Below, one piece after another: positions 1 through 8,358 of a stretch of DNA of 64,000 nt. This DNA is from CAWEYO01 sp963813315 (lineage in GTDB: Bacteria; Pseudomonadota; Alphaproteobacteria; Rhizobiales; Rhizobiaceae), in the NCBI GenBank assembly GCA_963813315.1, contig CAWEYO010000022.1, positions 124,001-188,000 on the forward strand, in the 5' to 3' direction. Within the stretch, counting starts at the first letter, position 1; each line of letters starts with the position of its first letter. The notes beneath the pieces are model-generated. The model made no database searches and was not told where the DNA came from. It worked only from the letters and a program-made list of their open reading frames with translations. The position numbers and the translations under genes are program-made.

Positions 1-157
1 ACAGGTCATGGGGCAGGATTGCAGGATGCTTGGGCGCCGCGACGCGCCAAATCCGCCAAGTTTCTTGCTGTCTTGCCCGTGGCTCGTCCAAACGAAGCCA
101 GGGAAGGTGTGCGCGCGGCAGGATGCGGCGCGGCTTCCCGCACATGAAGGACAAGAC

Positions 158-2305
158 ATGTTCAACCACCACAAAGTGGAAATCGAGTGGGGCGGACGTC
201 CGCTCACTCTGGAAACCGGCAAGATCGCGCGTCAGGCCGACGGCGCCGTTCTCGCGACTTATGGCGAAACCGTCGTGCTGGCCACGGTCGTCTCGGCAAA
301 GGAGCCGAAGCTGGGCTTCGACTTCTTTCCGCTGACCGTCAACTATCAGGAAAAGACCTACGCCGCAGGCAAGATCCCAGGTGGCTACTTCAAGCGGGAG
401 GGCCGTCCGAGCGAAAAGGAAACGCTGGTTTGCCGCCTGATCGACCGCCCGATCCGCCCCCTCTTCGCCGATGGTTACAAGAATGACACCCAGGTCGTGG
501 TCACTGTCGTGCAGCACGACCGCGAGAACGATCCGGATGTCCTTTCCATTGTCGCGACTTCGGCGGCCTTGACGCTTTCCGGTGTTCCGTTCATGGGCCC
601 GATCGGCGGCGCTCGCGTCGGTTACATCAACGGTGAATATGTGCTGAACCCGCATATCGACGAGATGGTGGAATCGAAGCTCGACCTCGTGGTTGCCGGC
701 ACGTCCGAAGCCGTTCTGATGGTGGAGTCGGAGGCGAAGGAGCTGGCCGAGGAAGTCATGCTTGGCGCTGTGATGTTCGGGCACAAGGGCTTCCAGCCGG
801 TTATCGATGCCATCATCAAACTTGCCGAAGTTGCGGCCAAGGAACCCCGCGAACACAATGTGGAGAGCCTTTCCGAACTCGAGTCCGAGATACTGCAGGT
901 GATCGAGGCCGACCTTCGCGCCGCCTACAAGAACACCGTGAAACAGGAGCGCTATGCCGCGGTCGACGAAGCCAAGGCGAAGGTGAAGGAGCATTTCGCG
1001 CCGAAGGGAGACGAAGCGCCGAAATGGAGCCCTGAACAGGTTGCGGCCGTGTTCAAGGATCTGCAGGCCAAGATCGTCCGCTGGAACATCCTCGATACCG
1101 GGTCGCGCATCGACGGACGCGACCTGAAGACGGTCCGCCCGATCGCGTCGGAAGTCGGCATTTTGCCGCGCACCCATGGTTCGGCCCTGTTTACCCGCGG
1201 CGAGACGCAGGCAATCGTCGTGGCGACGCTGGGTACCGGCGAGGACGAGCAGTACGTTGACGCGCTGACCGGGATGTACAAGGAGACTTTCCTCCTTCAC
1301 TACAATTTCCCGCCTTATTCGGTCGGCGAGACCGGCCGCATGGGTTCGCCCGGCCGTCGCGAGATCGGCCACGGCAAGCTTGCCTGGCGTGCAATTCACC
1401 CGATGTTGCCGTCTCCGGAACAGTTCCCCTACACGCTCCGCGTCGTCTCCGAGATCACGGAATCCAATGGTTCGTCGTCGATGGCGACGGTCTGCGGCAC
1501 TTCGCTCGCGCTCATGGACGCCGGCGTTCCGCTGTCAAAGCCGGTGGCCGGCATCGCCATGGGCCTGATCAAGGAAGAGGAGCGCTTTGCCGTGCTTTCC
1601 GACATCCTTGGCGACGAGGATCATCTCGGCGACATGGACTTCAAGGTCGCCGGCACATCGAGCGGCGTCACCTCGCTGCAGATGGACATCAAGATCGCCG
1701 GCATCACCGAGGAGATCATGAAGATCGCGCTGGACCAGGCCAAGGACGGCCGCGTCCATATCCTTGGCGAGATGGCCAAAGCGATCACCGAAGGCCGCAA
1801 GGAGCTCGGCGAGTTCGCGCCGCGCATCGAGGTCATGCACATCCCGACCGACAAGATCCGCGAAGTCATCGGTTCCGGCGGCAAGGTCATCCGCGAGATC
1901 GTCGAGAAGACCGGCGCCAAGATCAACATCGACGACGACGGTACGGTGAAGATCGCTTCGGCCAACGCCAAGGAAATCGAGGCGGCGCGCAAGTGGATCC
2001 ACACAATTGTGGCCGAGCCGGAAATTGGCGAGATCTATGAAGGGACCGTGGTCAAGACGGCGGATTTCGGCGCTTTCGTCAACTTCTTTGGCCCACGTGA
2101 CGGATTGGTCCACATCTCCCAGCTTTCGAACGACCGCGTCGGAAAGACGTCGGATGTGGTCAAGGAAGGCGACAAGGTCTTCGTCAAGCTGATGGGCTTC
2201 GACGAGCGCGGCAAAGTCCGCCTTTCGATGAAGGTGGTCGATCAGCAGACTGGCAAGGAGATCGTCCGGGACAAGAAGGCCGAGGGCGAAGAACACGCCG
2301 CTTGA
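158..2305 (+). CDS. pnp: Polyribonucleotide nucleotidyltransferase (PNPase)
   Basis: Phosphate-dependent 3'-5' exoribonuclease acting in cytoplasmic mRNA decay. The 715-residue product shows the complete family order: first RNase PH core (about 13-145), helical linker, second RNase PH core (about 325-465), a KH domain with the GSGG loop near residue 571, and an S1 domain at about 622-690. The frame stays open upstream to position 8, but the ATG at 158 is preferred: AAGGA lies 6 nt before it and the PNPase homology (MFNHHKVEIEWG) begins there. A strong hairpin-plus-T-run terminator follows the stop. In related genomes rpsO precedes pnp; here the window starts too late to show it. Identification is secure. 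Confidence 0.97.
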   Translation: MFNHHKVEIEWGGRPLTLETGKIARQADGAVLATYGETVVLATVVSAKEPKLGFDFFPLTVNYQEKTYAAGKIPGGYFKREGRPSEKETLVCRLIDRPIRPLFADGYKNDTQVVVTVVQHDRENDPDVLSIVATSAALTLSGVPFMGPIGGARVGYINGEYVLNPHIDEMVESKLDLVVAGTSEAVLMVESEAKELAEEVMLGAVMFGHKGFQPVIDAIIKLAEVAAKEPREHNVESLSELESEILQVIEADLRAAYKNTVKQERYAAVDEAKAKVKEHFAPKGDEAPKWSPEQVAAVFKDLQAKIVRWNILDTGSRIDGRDLKTVRPIASEVGILPRTHGSALFTRGETQAIVVATLGTGEDEQYVDALTGMYKETFLLHYNFPPYSVGETGRMGSPGRREIGHGKLAWRAIHPMLPSPEQFPYTLRVVSEITESNGSSSMATVCGTSLALMDAGVPLSKPVAGIAMGLIKEEERFAVLSDILGDEDHLGDMDFKVAGTSSGVTSLQMDIKIAGITEEIMKIALDQAKDGRVHILGEMAKAITEGRKELGEFAPRIEVMHIPTDKIREVIGSGGKVIREIVEKTGAKINIDDDGTVKIASANAKEIEAARKWIHTIVAEPEIGEIYEGTVVKTADFGAFVNFFGPRDGLVHISQLSNDRVGKTSDVVKEGDKVFVKLMGFDERGKVRLSMKVVDQQTGKEIVRDKKAEGEEHAA

Positions 2306-2326
2306 GCGACGAATTCCAGAGGTTGG

Positions 2327-2362
2327 AACGGGCGCTGCCGCGAGGCCGCGCCCGTTTTCTTT
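2327..2362 (+). terminator. Rho-independent terminator of pnp
   Basis: A 9-bp perfect stem (AACGGGCGC at 2327-2335 pairing with GCGCCCGTT at 2348-2356) is followed by TTCTTT, 22 nt after the pnp stop codon. This is the classical intrinsic terminator layout on the plus strand. Confidence 0.85.
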
Positions 2363-2454
2363 GACGCAGGACGGATTGAAGGCGGGGGTAGCTGCTGTCT
2401 GCAAAGCAGGCTATCTGGACGCCCATGATGGTTCTCCTGGACCTTGGTTTCTTT

Positions 2455-2712
2455 ACCCCCACCCCTCACCCCTCCCCACAAGGGACACGGCAATCGCATA
2501 TGGGTAACTGCCCCCTCATCCGGCCTCGCTCTGCTCGGCCACCTTCTCCCCGCTGGGGAGAAGAGGGTGCGGCGGCGCGGCTGGCGACGTCCTCTGCCCT
2601 CGGGGAGAGGGTGGCGAGGGCGCAGCCCGAGCCGGGTGAGGGGGACACGGATCCGGGTAAAACCCACATGCGATTTCCCTGCCCACAAGGGGGAGGGGTT
2701 AAAGGTGGGGGT
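2455..2712. repeat. Nested composite palindromic intergenic repeat
   Basis: The gap between pnp and the next gene (2306-2814) holds no credible gene but a nested repeat. The outer arms begin ACCCCCACCCCTCACCCC at 2455 and end with the approximate reverse complement at 2704-2712. Between them is a second inverted pair: CCCCCTCATCCGGC at about 2511 against GCCGGGTGAGGGGG at about 2631, with a further hairpin (CTTCTCCCCGCTGGGGAGAAG) inside. Short CCCACAAGGG-like motifs recur at both ends. This looks like one palindromic element inside another, a pattern common between rhizobial genes. Confidence 0.7.
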
Positions 2713-2814
2713 CAAAAAAAACCCCGTTGTGGGGGTCCAAGGGAGAACCATGGTGGGCGTCCAAGGAATTCATTCCACAAATGATCATGGCGCGTCAGGT
2801 TCGATTGCTGCGTC

Positions 2815-3834
2815 ATGACTCGCGATGCCCTCAAGACGCTGTTTCATCCCTTCGAATCAGGCGACATCGCCATGCCTGGGCGCGGGGAAAGGGTGCTCTT
2901 CCTTGGAGCCGAACCGGGATTTCGCTTGCCCGCGGCGATCACGCCCACTCTTGCGCTCGTTCAGGGCTTTCGGCCCTGTTTCCGCGCACTTTCAGCAGCC
3001 GGTTATCGCGTCACGGCGCGGCCTGAAGGAGAGGGTTTCGACGCGGTGCTGATCTTGTGCGGGCGTCACCGGGGGCAGAATGAAATCCGGATCGCTGAAG
3101 GTGTCGAACGCGTCAAGGTCGGTGGCCTGATCGTCGTTGCCGGAGGCAAGGAAGATGGGATCGGCAGTCTGCGCGGACGTGCTTCAGAACTGGTTCCCCT
3201 CGACGGCCAGATGCCGAAATACCATGGCGTGGCATTCTGGTTCCGGCGTCCCGAGCACGCCGCCGGTTTTGCCCCACTGCGTGCGGGTAACGGCGAAACG
3301 ATCGTCGAGGGCCGCTTTCGCACCGCGCCCGGCATGTTCTCGCATGAGCGGATCGATGCCGGTTCCAGGCTGCTGGCGGAAAACCTACCTTCAGACCTGT
3401 CCGGGCAGGTTGCCGATTTCTGCGCCGGGTGGGGGTTCCTCGCTGCCGAGCTGTTGGAAGGATCGCCCGCCATCAGGGGCATCGACCTCTATGAGGCGGA
3501 TTTTGAGTCCCTGGAAGCCGCAAGAACCAATCTCGCCACGACAAAGCCGGCTGTCATGAAGCGCTTCTTCTGGCACGATTTGCTTAATGAGCCGGTCACG
3601 GAAAGCTATGACGCAATCGTCATGAATCCGCCGTTTCACGCAGGCCGGGCGGCCGATCCGTCGATTGGCCAGGGAATGATCGGGACGGCCGCGGCTGCGC
3701 TGAAGCGCGGCGGGAGGCTGTTCATGGTAGCCAACAGGCAACTGCCCTACGAAGCCACGCTCGACAAGCTGTTCAGCGCATACCGCGAAACGGGGCGTAG
3801 CGGCGGCTTCAAGGTTCTCACGGCGCGCCGGTGA
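2815..3834 (+). CDS. rsmC: RsmC/RlmG-family rRNA guanine-N2 methyltransferase
   Basis: Predicted SAM-dependent methyltransferase of 339 residues, the usual size of RsmC (16S rRNA m2G1207). It has the two-lobe layout of the family: a degenerate N-terminal methyltransferase-like half (about 1-155) and a catalytic MTS domain (about 165-335). The catalytic half shows a SAM loop (VADFCAGWGFLA, near 200) and the NPPF motif at about 270-273 typical of N-methyltransferases acting on exocyclic amines. No strong Shine-Dalgarno precedes the ATG at 2815, and a few downstream starts are possible. RsmC versus RlmG cannot be settled by reading alone; the length and lack of extra domains favour RsmC. Confidence 0.8.
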   Translation: MTRDALKTLFHPFESGDIAMPGRGERVLFLGAEPGFRLPAAITPTLALVQGFRPCFRALSAAGYRVTARPEGEGFDAVLILCGRHRGQNEIRIAEGVERVKVGGLIVVAGGKEDGIGSLRGRASELVPLDGQMPKYHGVAFWFRRPEHAAGFAPLRAGNGETIVEGRFRTAPGMFSHERIDAGSRLLAENLPSDLSGQVADFCAGWGFLAAELLEGSPAIRGIDLYEADFESLEAARTNLATTKPAVMKRFFWHDLLNEPVTESYDAIVMNPPFHAGRAADPSIGQGMIGTAAAALKRGGRLFMVANRQLPYEATLDKLFSAYRETGRSGGFKVLTARR

Positions 3835-3881
3835 CCCAGAGCGGCGATGCTCCAACGGAAACACTGTCGCCGCCCGCAGCT

Positions 3882-4694
3882 TTATTCCCGCACGTCGTCA
3901 GTCCGCTTCAGTTCCTCCAGCGTCGGCATCGAGACGATGTGGTAGCCGGAGTCGACGAAGTGAATCTCTCCGGTAACGCCCGATGACAGGTCCGACAACA
4001 GGTAGAGCGCGGAGCCGCCGACTTCCTCGATCGTAACCGTGCGCCTGAGCGGCGAGTTCCGGTGCTGGTAGGAAAACATGTGCCGCGCGTCAGAAATTCC
4101 CGCGCCCGCAAGCGTTCTCACCGGCCCCGCCGAAATTGCGTTCACCCGAATGCCACGCGGGCCGTAATCGTTGGCGAGATAGCGGACGCTCGCCTCAAGC
4201 CCTGCTTTGGCTACTCCCATGACGTTGTAGTTGGGCATGACCCTCACCGATCCGGCATAGGTGAGCGTCAGCATCGTGCCGCCTGCGTCCATCAGCCCCG
4301 CCGCCTTGCGGGCGATCTCGGTGAACGAATAGCAGGAAATCACCATGGTCCGGATGAAATTCTCCCGTGTGGTGTCGGCGTAAAGGCCCTTAAGCTCGTT
4401 CTTGTCGGAAAAACCGATGGCGTGCACCAAAAAGTCGATCCTGCCCCATTCGGAGGCAAGTGCATCAAACACCGAACCGATCAATTCGCTATCTTCGACA
4501 TCGCATGGCAGCACGAGCCGGGCGCCGACCTTCTCGGCGAGGGGCTTCACACGCCGGCCGAATGCCTCGCCCTGATAGGTGAAGGCCATTTCAGCGCCTT
4601 GCTCGGCCAGCTTTCTCGCAATGCCCCAGGCAATCGAGTGGTCATTGGCAACCCCCATGACGAGGCCGCGCTTGCCTTTCATGATACCGTCCAT
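3882..4694 (-). CDS. fabI: Enoyl-[acyl-carrier-protein] reductase (NADH) FabI
   Basis: Reduces trans-2-enoyl-ACP in the last step of each type II fatty acid elongation round. The 270-residue protein aligns without gaps at its key positions with the E. coli enzyme: Tyr146 (LTLTY), Tyr156 (PNY) and Lys163 (GVAK), plus the divergent Rossmann start GVANDHSIAWGIA. It is the last gene of a minus-strand fabA-fabB-fabI set, the common arrangement in rhizobia, where these genes supply unsaturated acyl chains. A repeat fragment (4744-4816) separates it from fabB, so co-transcription is likely but not proven. Confidence 0.96.
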   Translation of the reverse strand: MDGIMKGKRGLVMGVANDHSIAWGIARKLAEQGAEMAFTYQGEAFGRRVKPLAEKVGARLVLPCDVEDSELIGSVFDALASEWGRIDFLVHAIGFSDKNELKGLYADTTRENFIRTMVISCYSFTEIARKAAGLMDAGGTMLTLTYAGSVRVMPNYNVMGVAKAGLEASVRYLANDYGPRGIRVNAISAGPVRTLAGAGISDARHMFSYQHRNSPLRRTVTIEEVGGSALYLLSDLSSGVTGEIHFVDSGYHIVSMPTLEELKRTDDVRE

Positions 4695-4743
4695 GCAGTG
4701 ATATCCTTACCGCAGATCCCGCCCGAAAATATCCCTTCGGACA

Positions 4744-4816
4744 GGATCATGCATGAAAACAAAGATTTAGAACTAGATGGCGATTCCATGATTCCATGAA
4801 AAGCCATCTTGCTCTA
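4744..4816. repeat. RIME-like palindromic repeat, partial copy
   Basis: Partial copy of the two-palindrome repeat seen many times in this window. It keeps the AAAACAAAGATTTAGA linker and the second palindrome (AGATGGCGATTCC against GAAAAGCCATCTTGCTCT), but the first palindrome is reduced to GGATCATGC. It lies between fabB and fabI and overlaps the end of the shifted fabB frame. Confidence 0.7.
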
Positions 4817-6035
4817 AGCGTTGTGTCGCTGGAAGACGAGGGTGGCGTTGGTGCCGCCGAAACCGAACGAGTTCGACAGGACCGTGTCTATCCTGGCATT
4901 GTCGATCCGCTTGCGAACGACCGGCATACCCTCGAATTCCGGGTCGAGTTCCTCGATATGCGCGCTTTCGCCGATGAAGCCGCCCTGCATCATCAGGATG
5001 CAATAGATCGAACTCCTGAACCCCCGCGCCGCCGAGCGAATGGCCGGTCAGTGATTTGGTCGATGCGATATTGGGCATGTTCTCGCCGAATACTTCGCGG
5101 ATCGCCGCCATCTCCCTGGAATCGCCGACGGGCGTCGACGTCCCGTGAGTGTTGATGTAGTCGACCGGCCCGGAGACGGTCGACAGCGCCTGCCGCATGC
5201 AGCGCACGGCGCCCTCGCCTGACGGCGCCACCATGTCGTAGCCGTCGGATGTCGCGCCATAACCGACGATCTCGGCATGGATTTTGGCGCCGCGCGCCTT
5301 TGCGTGCTCGAGTTCCTCGACCACCAGCACCCCGGCGCCACCGGCGATGACAAAGCCGTCGCGATTGACGTCGTAGGCGCGCGAGGCGACCGCTGCGCGA
5401 TCGTTGAATTTGGAGGACATGGCGCCCATGGCGTCGAACAGGTTGGACATTGTCCAGTCAAGATCCTCATGGCCGCCGGCGAAGATCATGTCCTGCTTGC
5501 CGAACTGGATCAGTTCATAGGCATTGCCGATGCAATGGGCCGAAGTCGAGCAGGCTGACGAGATCGAATAATTCACGCCATGAATCTTGAACCAGGTTGC
5601 CAGCGTCGCCGAAGCGGTGGACGACATGGCCTTCGGCACCGCGAACGGTCCAATCCGCTTTGGGCTGGTGTTCTTGCGCGTGATGTCGGCGGCCTCGACG
5701 ATGGTGCGGGTCGACGGGCCGCCGGAGCCCATGATGATGCCGGTCCGCTCGTTGGTGATGTCGCCTTCGCCGAGACCCGCGTCAGCGATCGCCTGTTCCA
5801 TCGCAACATGGTTCCAGGCGGCCCCTTTCGAAAGGAAGCGCATGGCGCGGCGGTCGACGAGCTCGCTTGCGTCGAGCGTCGGCGCACCCCATACTTGGCA
5901 GCGGAATCCGTGCTCGGCAAACTCGTTGGAGAACTTGATGCCGGATTTGGCGTCGCGCAGCGAAGCCTGAACTTCGGCCGCATTGTTTCCGATCGACGAT
6001 ACAATTCCGAGGCCTGTGACAACGACCCGTCTCAT
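4814..6035 (-). CDS. fabB: Beta-ketoacyl-ACP synthase I FabB (apparent frameshift)
   Basis: Condensing enzyme needed to elongate unsaturated acyl-ACPs made by FabA. Residues 1-341 read normally and carry the complete catalytic triad: Cys162 (SSACSTSAHC), His297 (NTHGTSTPVGD) and His332 (LTGHSLGGAG). After Gln340-Glu341 the frame changes: the open frame runs into a meaningless tail ending at 4773, while the expected C-terminus (ILMMQGGFIGES, then NSFGFGGTNATLVFQ) is in the next frame and stops at 4814-4816. One extra base near 5009-5012 explains this. Removing it gives 406 residues, the normal length. Because the gene should be essential, a sequencing or assembly error is likely; a true mutation with a second copy elsewhere remains possible. 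Confidence 0.88.
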
Positions 6036-6064
6036 CCCGTGCTCCTCGCGTAGTCTTGCCGCCG

Positions 6065-6580
6065 TCAGGCTGCCGTTTCCTTGAACAGGCCGACCCTGAG
6101 GTCAGCTGCCTTGTAGATGGTCTCGCCATCCGCTTTCAGCCAGCCGTCGCCGATGCCGAGCACCAGCCGCCCTCGCATCACGCGCTTGAAATCGACACCG
6201 TACTCGACCCGGCGGATCGCGGGCGTCACCATCCCAGAGAACTTGACTTCGCCGGTCGACAGCGCGCGGCCTTTGCCCGGTTCGCCCAGCCAGCCCAGAA
6301 AGAAGCCGCTCATCTGCCAAAGAGCGTCGAGCCCGAGGCACCCCGGCATGACCGGATCGCCGATGAAATGGCACGCGAAAAACCAGAGATCGCGATGGAC
6401 ATCCAGTTCGGCTCGAATGAACCCCTTGTCGAATTCCCCGCCGTTTTCGCGGATTTCAGTGATGCGGTTGAACATGAGCATCGGCGGATAGGGAAGCTGC
6501 GCGTTCCCCGGTCCGAACAGCTCCCCCTTGGCGCATTCCAGCAGGTCGGCATATTCGTAGCTGGATTTCCGTTCGGCCAT
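6065..6580 (-). CDS. fabA: 3-hydroxydecanoyl-ACP dehydratase/isomerase FabA
   Basis: Dehydrates 3-hydroxydecanoyl-ACP and isomerises the product, the branch point to unsaturated fatty acids. The 171-residue hot-dog protein has the active-site pair His71 (FACHFIGDPVMPG) and Asp85 (CLGLDALWQ), equivalent to E. coli His70 and Asp84. It is the first gene of the minus-strand fabA-fabB-fabI group, 29 nt before fabB, and is divergent from irr with 219 nt between the two starts, so the promoters probably share this gap. Confidence 0.96.
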   Translation of the reverse strand: MAERKSSYEYADLLECAKGELFGPGNAQLPYPPMLMFNRITEIRENGGEFDKGFIRAELDVHRDLWFFACHFIGDPVMPGCLGLDALWQMSGFFLGWLGEPGKGRALSTGEVKFSGMVTPAIRRVEYGVDFKRVMRGRLVLGIGDGWLKADGETIYKAADLRVGLFKETAA

Positions 6581-6799
6581 TGACTTCTTCCCGTCCCGTC
6601 GGCGCTGGCGGGCGCCCGATTGTCGTCAACCCAGTATCACAGACTGTTTCCTGCCGGAAACCGCCGTCTGCGATATCCTGCCCGTGTGTCGGGGTCAATG
6701 TGCCGCTATTGATCGACCGTCGGCGACCGAATATATGTCGAAACTCAAATATGCGCTGCCGAGGTCGGCGCGAGATGCGGAAAGTAGCAGCTTCAACAG

Positions 6800-7243
6800 A
6801 TGACGCCGGCCGAAGCAGAAGAGAACGAAACGGAGATGTTCGCGGTGGACAAACGGGTGCGGAATGCCGGTTTGCGCCCGACGCGTCAAAGGATAGCACT
6901 CGCGAAGCTTCTTTTTGCCAAAGGCGATCGTCACCTCTCGGCCGAGGAACTGCACGAAGAAGCGCTGGCGGCAGGCGTTGCCGTGTCTCTGGCGACCGTC
7001 TACAACGCGCTTCATCAATTCACCGAAGCTGGCTTGCTGCGTGTCCTCGCGGTCGAAGGATCGAAGACGTATTTTGATACCAACACCAGCGACCATCATC
7101 ACTTCTTCATCGAAGGCGAAAACAAGGTCTTCGACATTCCGGCAGGACCGGTGCGGGTTGTCAACATGCCGGACCCGCCCGAGGGAATGGAGATCGCTAA
7201 CGTCGACATCGTTGTGAGGCTCCGCCCCAAGCGCTGCGTTTGA
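6800..7243 (+). CDS. irr: Iron response regulator Irr (Fur family)
   Basis: Fur-superfamily transcription factor; in rhizobia Irr represses or activates iron and haem genes under iron limitation and is turned over in response to haem. The 147-residue protein has a winged helix at about 17-90 (LRPTRQRIALAKLLF, then ATVYNALHQFTEAGLL) and the His99-His100-His101 cluster (TSDHHHFF) used for haem or metal sensing. The N-terminal GCPWHD haem regulatory motif of Bradyrhizobium is absent, as in Rhizobium-type Irr. An ATG at 6836 is an alternative start. Its position divergent from fabA is conserved in rhizobia. Confidence 0.92.
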   Translation: MTPAEAEENETEMFAVDKRVRNAGLRPTRQRIALAKLLFAKGDRHLSAEELHEEALAAGVAVSLATVYNALHQFTEAGLLRVLAVEGSKTYFDTNTSDHHHFFIEGENKVFDIPAGPVRVVNMPDPPEGMEIANVDIVVRLRPKRCV

Positions 7244-7297
7244 TCGCAACGCGCTTTAGGCGTGGTCATTCTGCCGGAGGGAACTTGCAACGATGGC

Positions 7298-7366
7298 GAT
7301 TGGCGAAACCCAACGCGCCGGCTGATCTCCCCTTGAGGGGGAGATGTCCGGCAGGACAGAGGGGGG
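7298..7366 (+). repeat. GATTGGCG...CTCCCC palindromic repeat, copy 1
   Basis: Element starting GATTGGCGAAACCCAACGC, then a hairpin (ATCTCCCCTTGAGGGGGAGAT), then GTCCGGCAGGACAGAGGGGGG. It lies 54 nt after irr and may act as its transcription end. Copy 2 lies inverted at 7551-7610. Confidence 0.75.
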
Positions 7367-7550
7367 TTACCAGAGCCGCGCCCAACACCGTCCGCCACTT
7401 TTCCCCGCTTCACCTCCCACGTCGTCGTTCGTTTTCCGGTAACGGGTTCTTGCTGTCGTTCAATTGTATGGCTGCGTAGGCAATTCCTCGCGTATGCGGT
7501 TCGCCTCGGCCCAATTCTTATCGATGACGAAGGAAGTGATTCGCGACGCA

Positions 7551-7610
7551 CCCCCCTCTGTCCTGCCGGACATAAGGGGGAGATCAGCCGGGGCGTTGGT
7601 TTCGCCAATC
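7551..7610 (-). repeat. GATTGGCG...CTCCCC palindromic repeat, copy 2 (inverted)
   Basis: Read on the minus strand this starts GATTGGCGAAACCAACGCC and ends GGCAGGACAGAGGGGGG, matching copy 1 over its length except that the inner hairpin arm is deleted. The two copies face each other across 184 nt. The whole gap 7244-7631 between irr and the SH3 protein contains only these repeats and no credible gene. Confidence 0.75.
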
Positions 7611-7631
7611 TCGGCCGCATCGGGCGGCGCG

Positions 7632-8189
7632 TCAATCGGCGACCGTCTCGCCCGGATAGGCGCCCCACACGAGCGACTGGCTTATCCAGCCGGTGTGGCC
7701 ATCGAAGGTCATTTCGCACCATTCGCCGTTGCACGAGCGGATCGAGCCGACCACGCCAGGCTCGAGCGTCGCCACGGCCGCAGCGCTGCTGGCGGGTTCG
7801 GCCAACAGCGATATGCGCGTATCCTTGCCCTTCTGCCAAGGCGCTGCGATGGCCGTCCTGCGGCCAGACAGCAGCGACTGGTTGATCCAGCCCTCGGCGC
7901 CGTCAGAGTCGCGGACACGGCGCCAGGTGTCGTACTCCTGGATGATTTCCATCGGCAGACCGGGCTTCAGGTACATCCAGTCGACCGCATAGTTGAGACC
8001 GGGGCCGATTCGGGAATTGACGCGTCCCGACTTCAGGCTGACGAATCGCGGCAGGGGAAGCCCGCTTGCTCCCCGGGTGGCGTCCTTAGCCGCGGGCGCG
8101 GGTTCCGCGGCCGTCGCACTTACGGAAATGACGGCCAGACCGAGCAGCACCCCGCTCATGGCCCGGCAAAGTGACGCTAAACCAGACAC
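7632..8189 (-). CDS. Exported bacterial SH3-domain protein
   Basis: 185-residue protein with a signal peptide (hydrophobic stretch about 10-27, cleavage near ATAAEP). Two SH3-like domains follow: about 47-110 (LKSGRVNSRIGPG to GWINQSLLSG) and about 115-180 (RISLLAEPASSAA to GWISQSLVWGAYPG). This doubled architecture matches the SH3_4/DUF1058 family of periplasmic proteins common in alphaproteobacteria, thought to bind cell-wall or protein ligands; no catalytic domain is present. It stands alone, convergent towards irr and divergent from the downstream dehydrogenase. The specific function is unknown. Confidence 0.85.
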   Translation of the reverse strand: MSGLASLCRAMSGVLLGLAVISVSATAAEPAPAAKDATRGASGLPLPRFVSLKSGRVNSRIGPGLNYAVDWMYLKPGLPMEIIQEYDTWRRVRDSDGAEGWINQSLLSGRRTAIAAPWQKGKDTRISLLAEPASSAAAVATLEPGVVGSIRSCNGEWCEMTFDGHTGWISQSLVWGAYPGETVAD

Positions 8190-8358
8190 TTCAGTACCTT
8201 GTTCTACCTCGCACCGGCCAGGCGTACCGATCCGACAGCCCCTTTTTCTTTGTCTTCGGCCACACCGCTTGTTACATGAACGAGCGGGCCGACGATGGTT
8301 TCAAGTTTCGCCTGTCTTGGTTAAAGAGGTCTCAACAAGTTCCGGATTCGAGGAAACA

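Noticed and set aside
1535..2404. 289-residue minus-strand open frame opposite the end of pnp
   Set aside because: It is antisense to the KH and S1 parts of pnp, is made of Asp/Leu/Arg codons expected from reverse-reading GC-rich genes, and has no recognisable domain.
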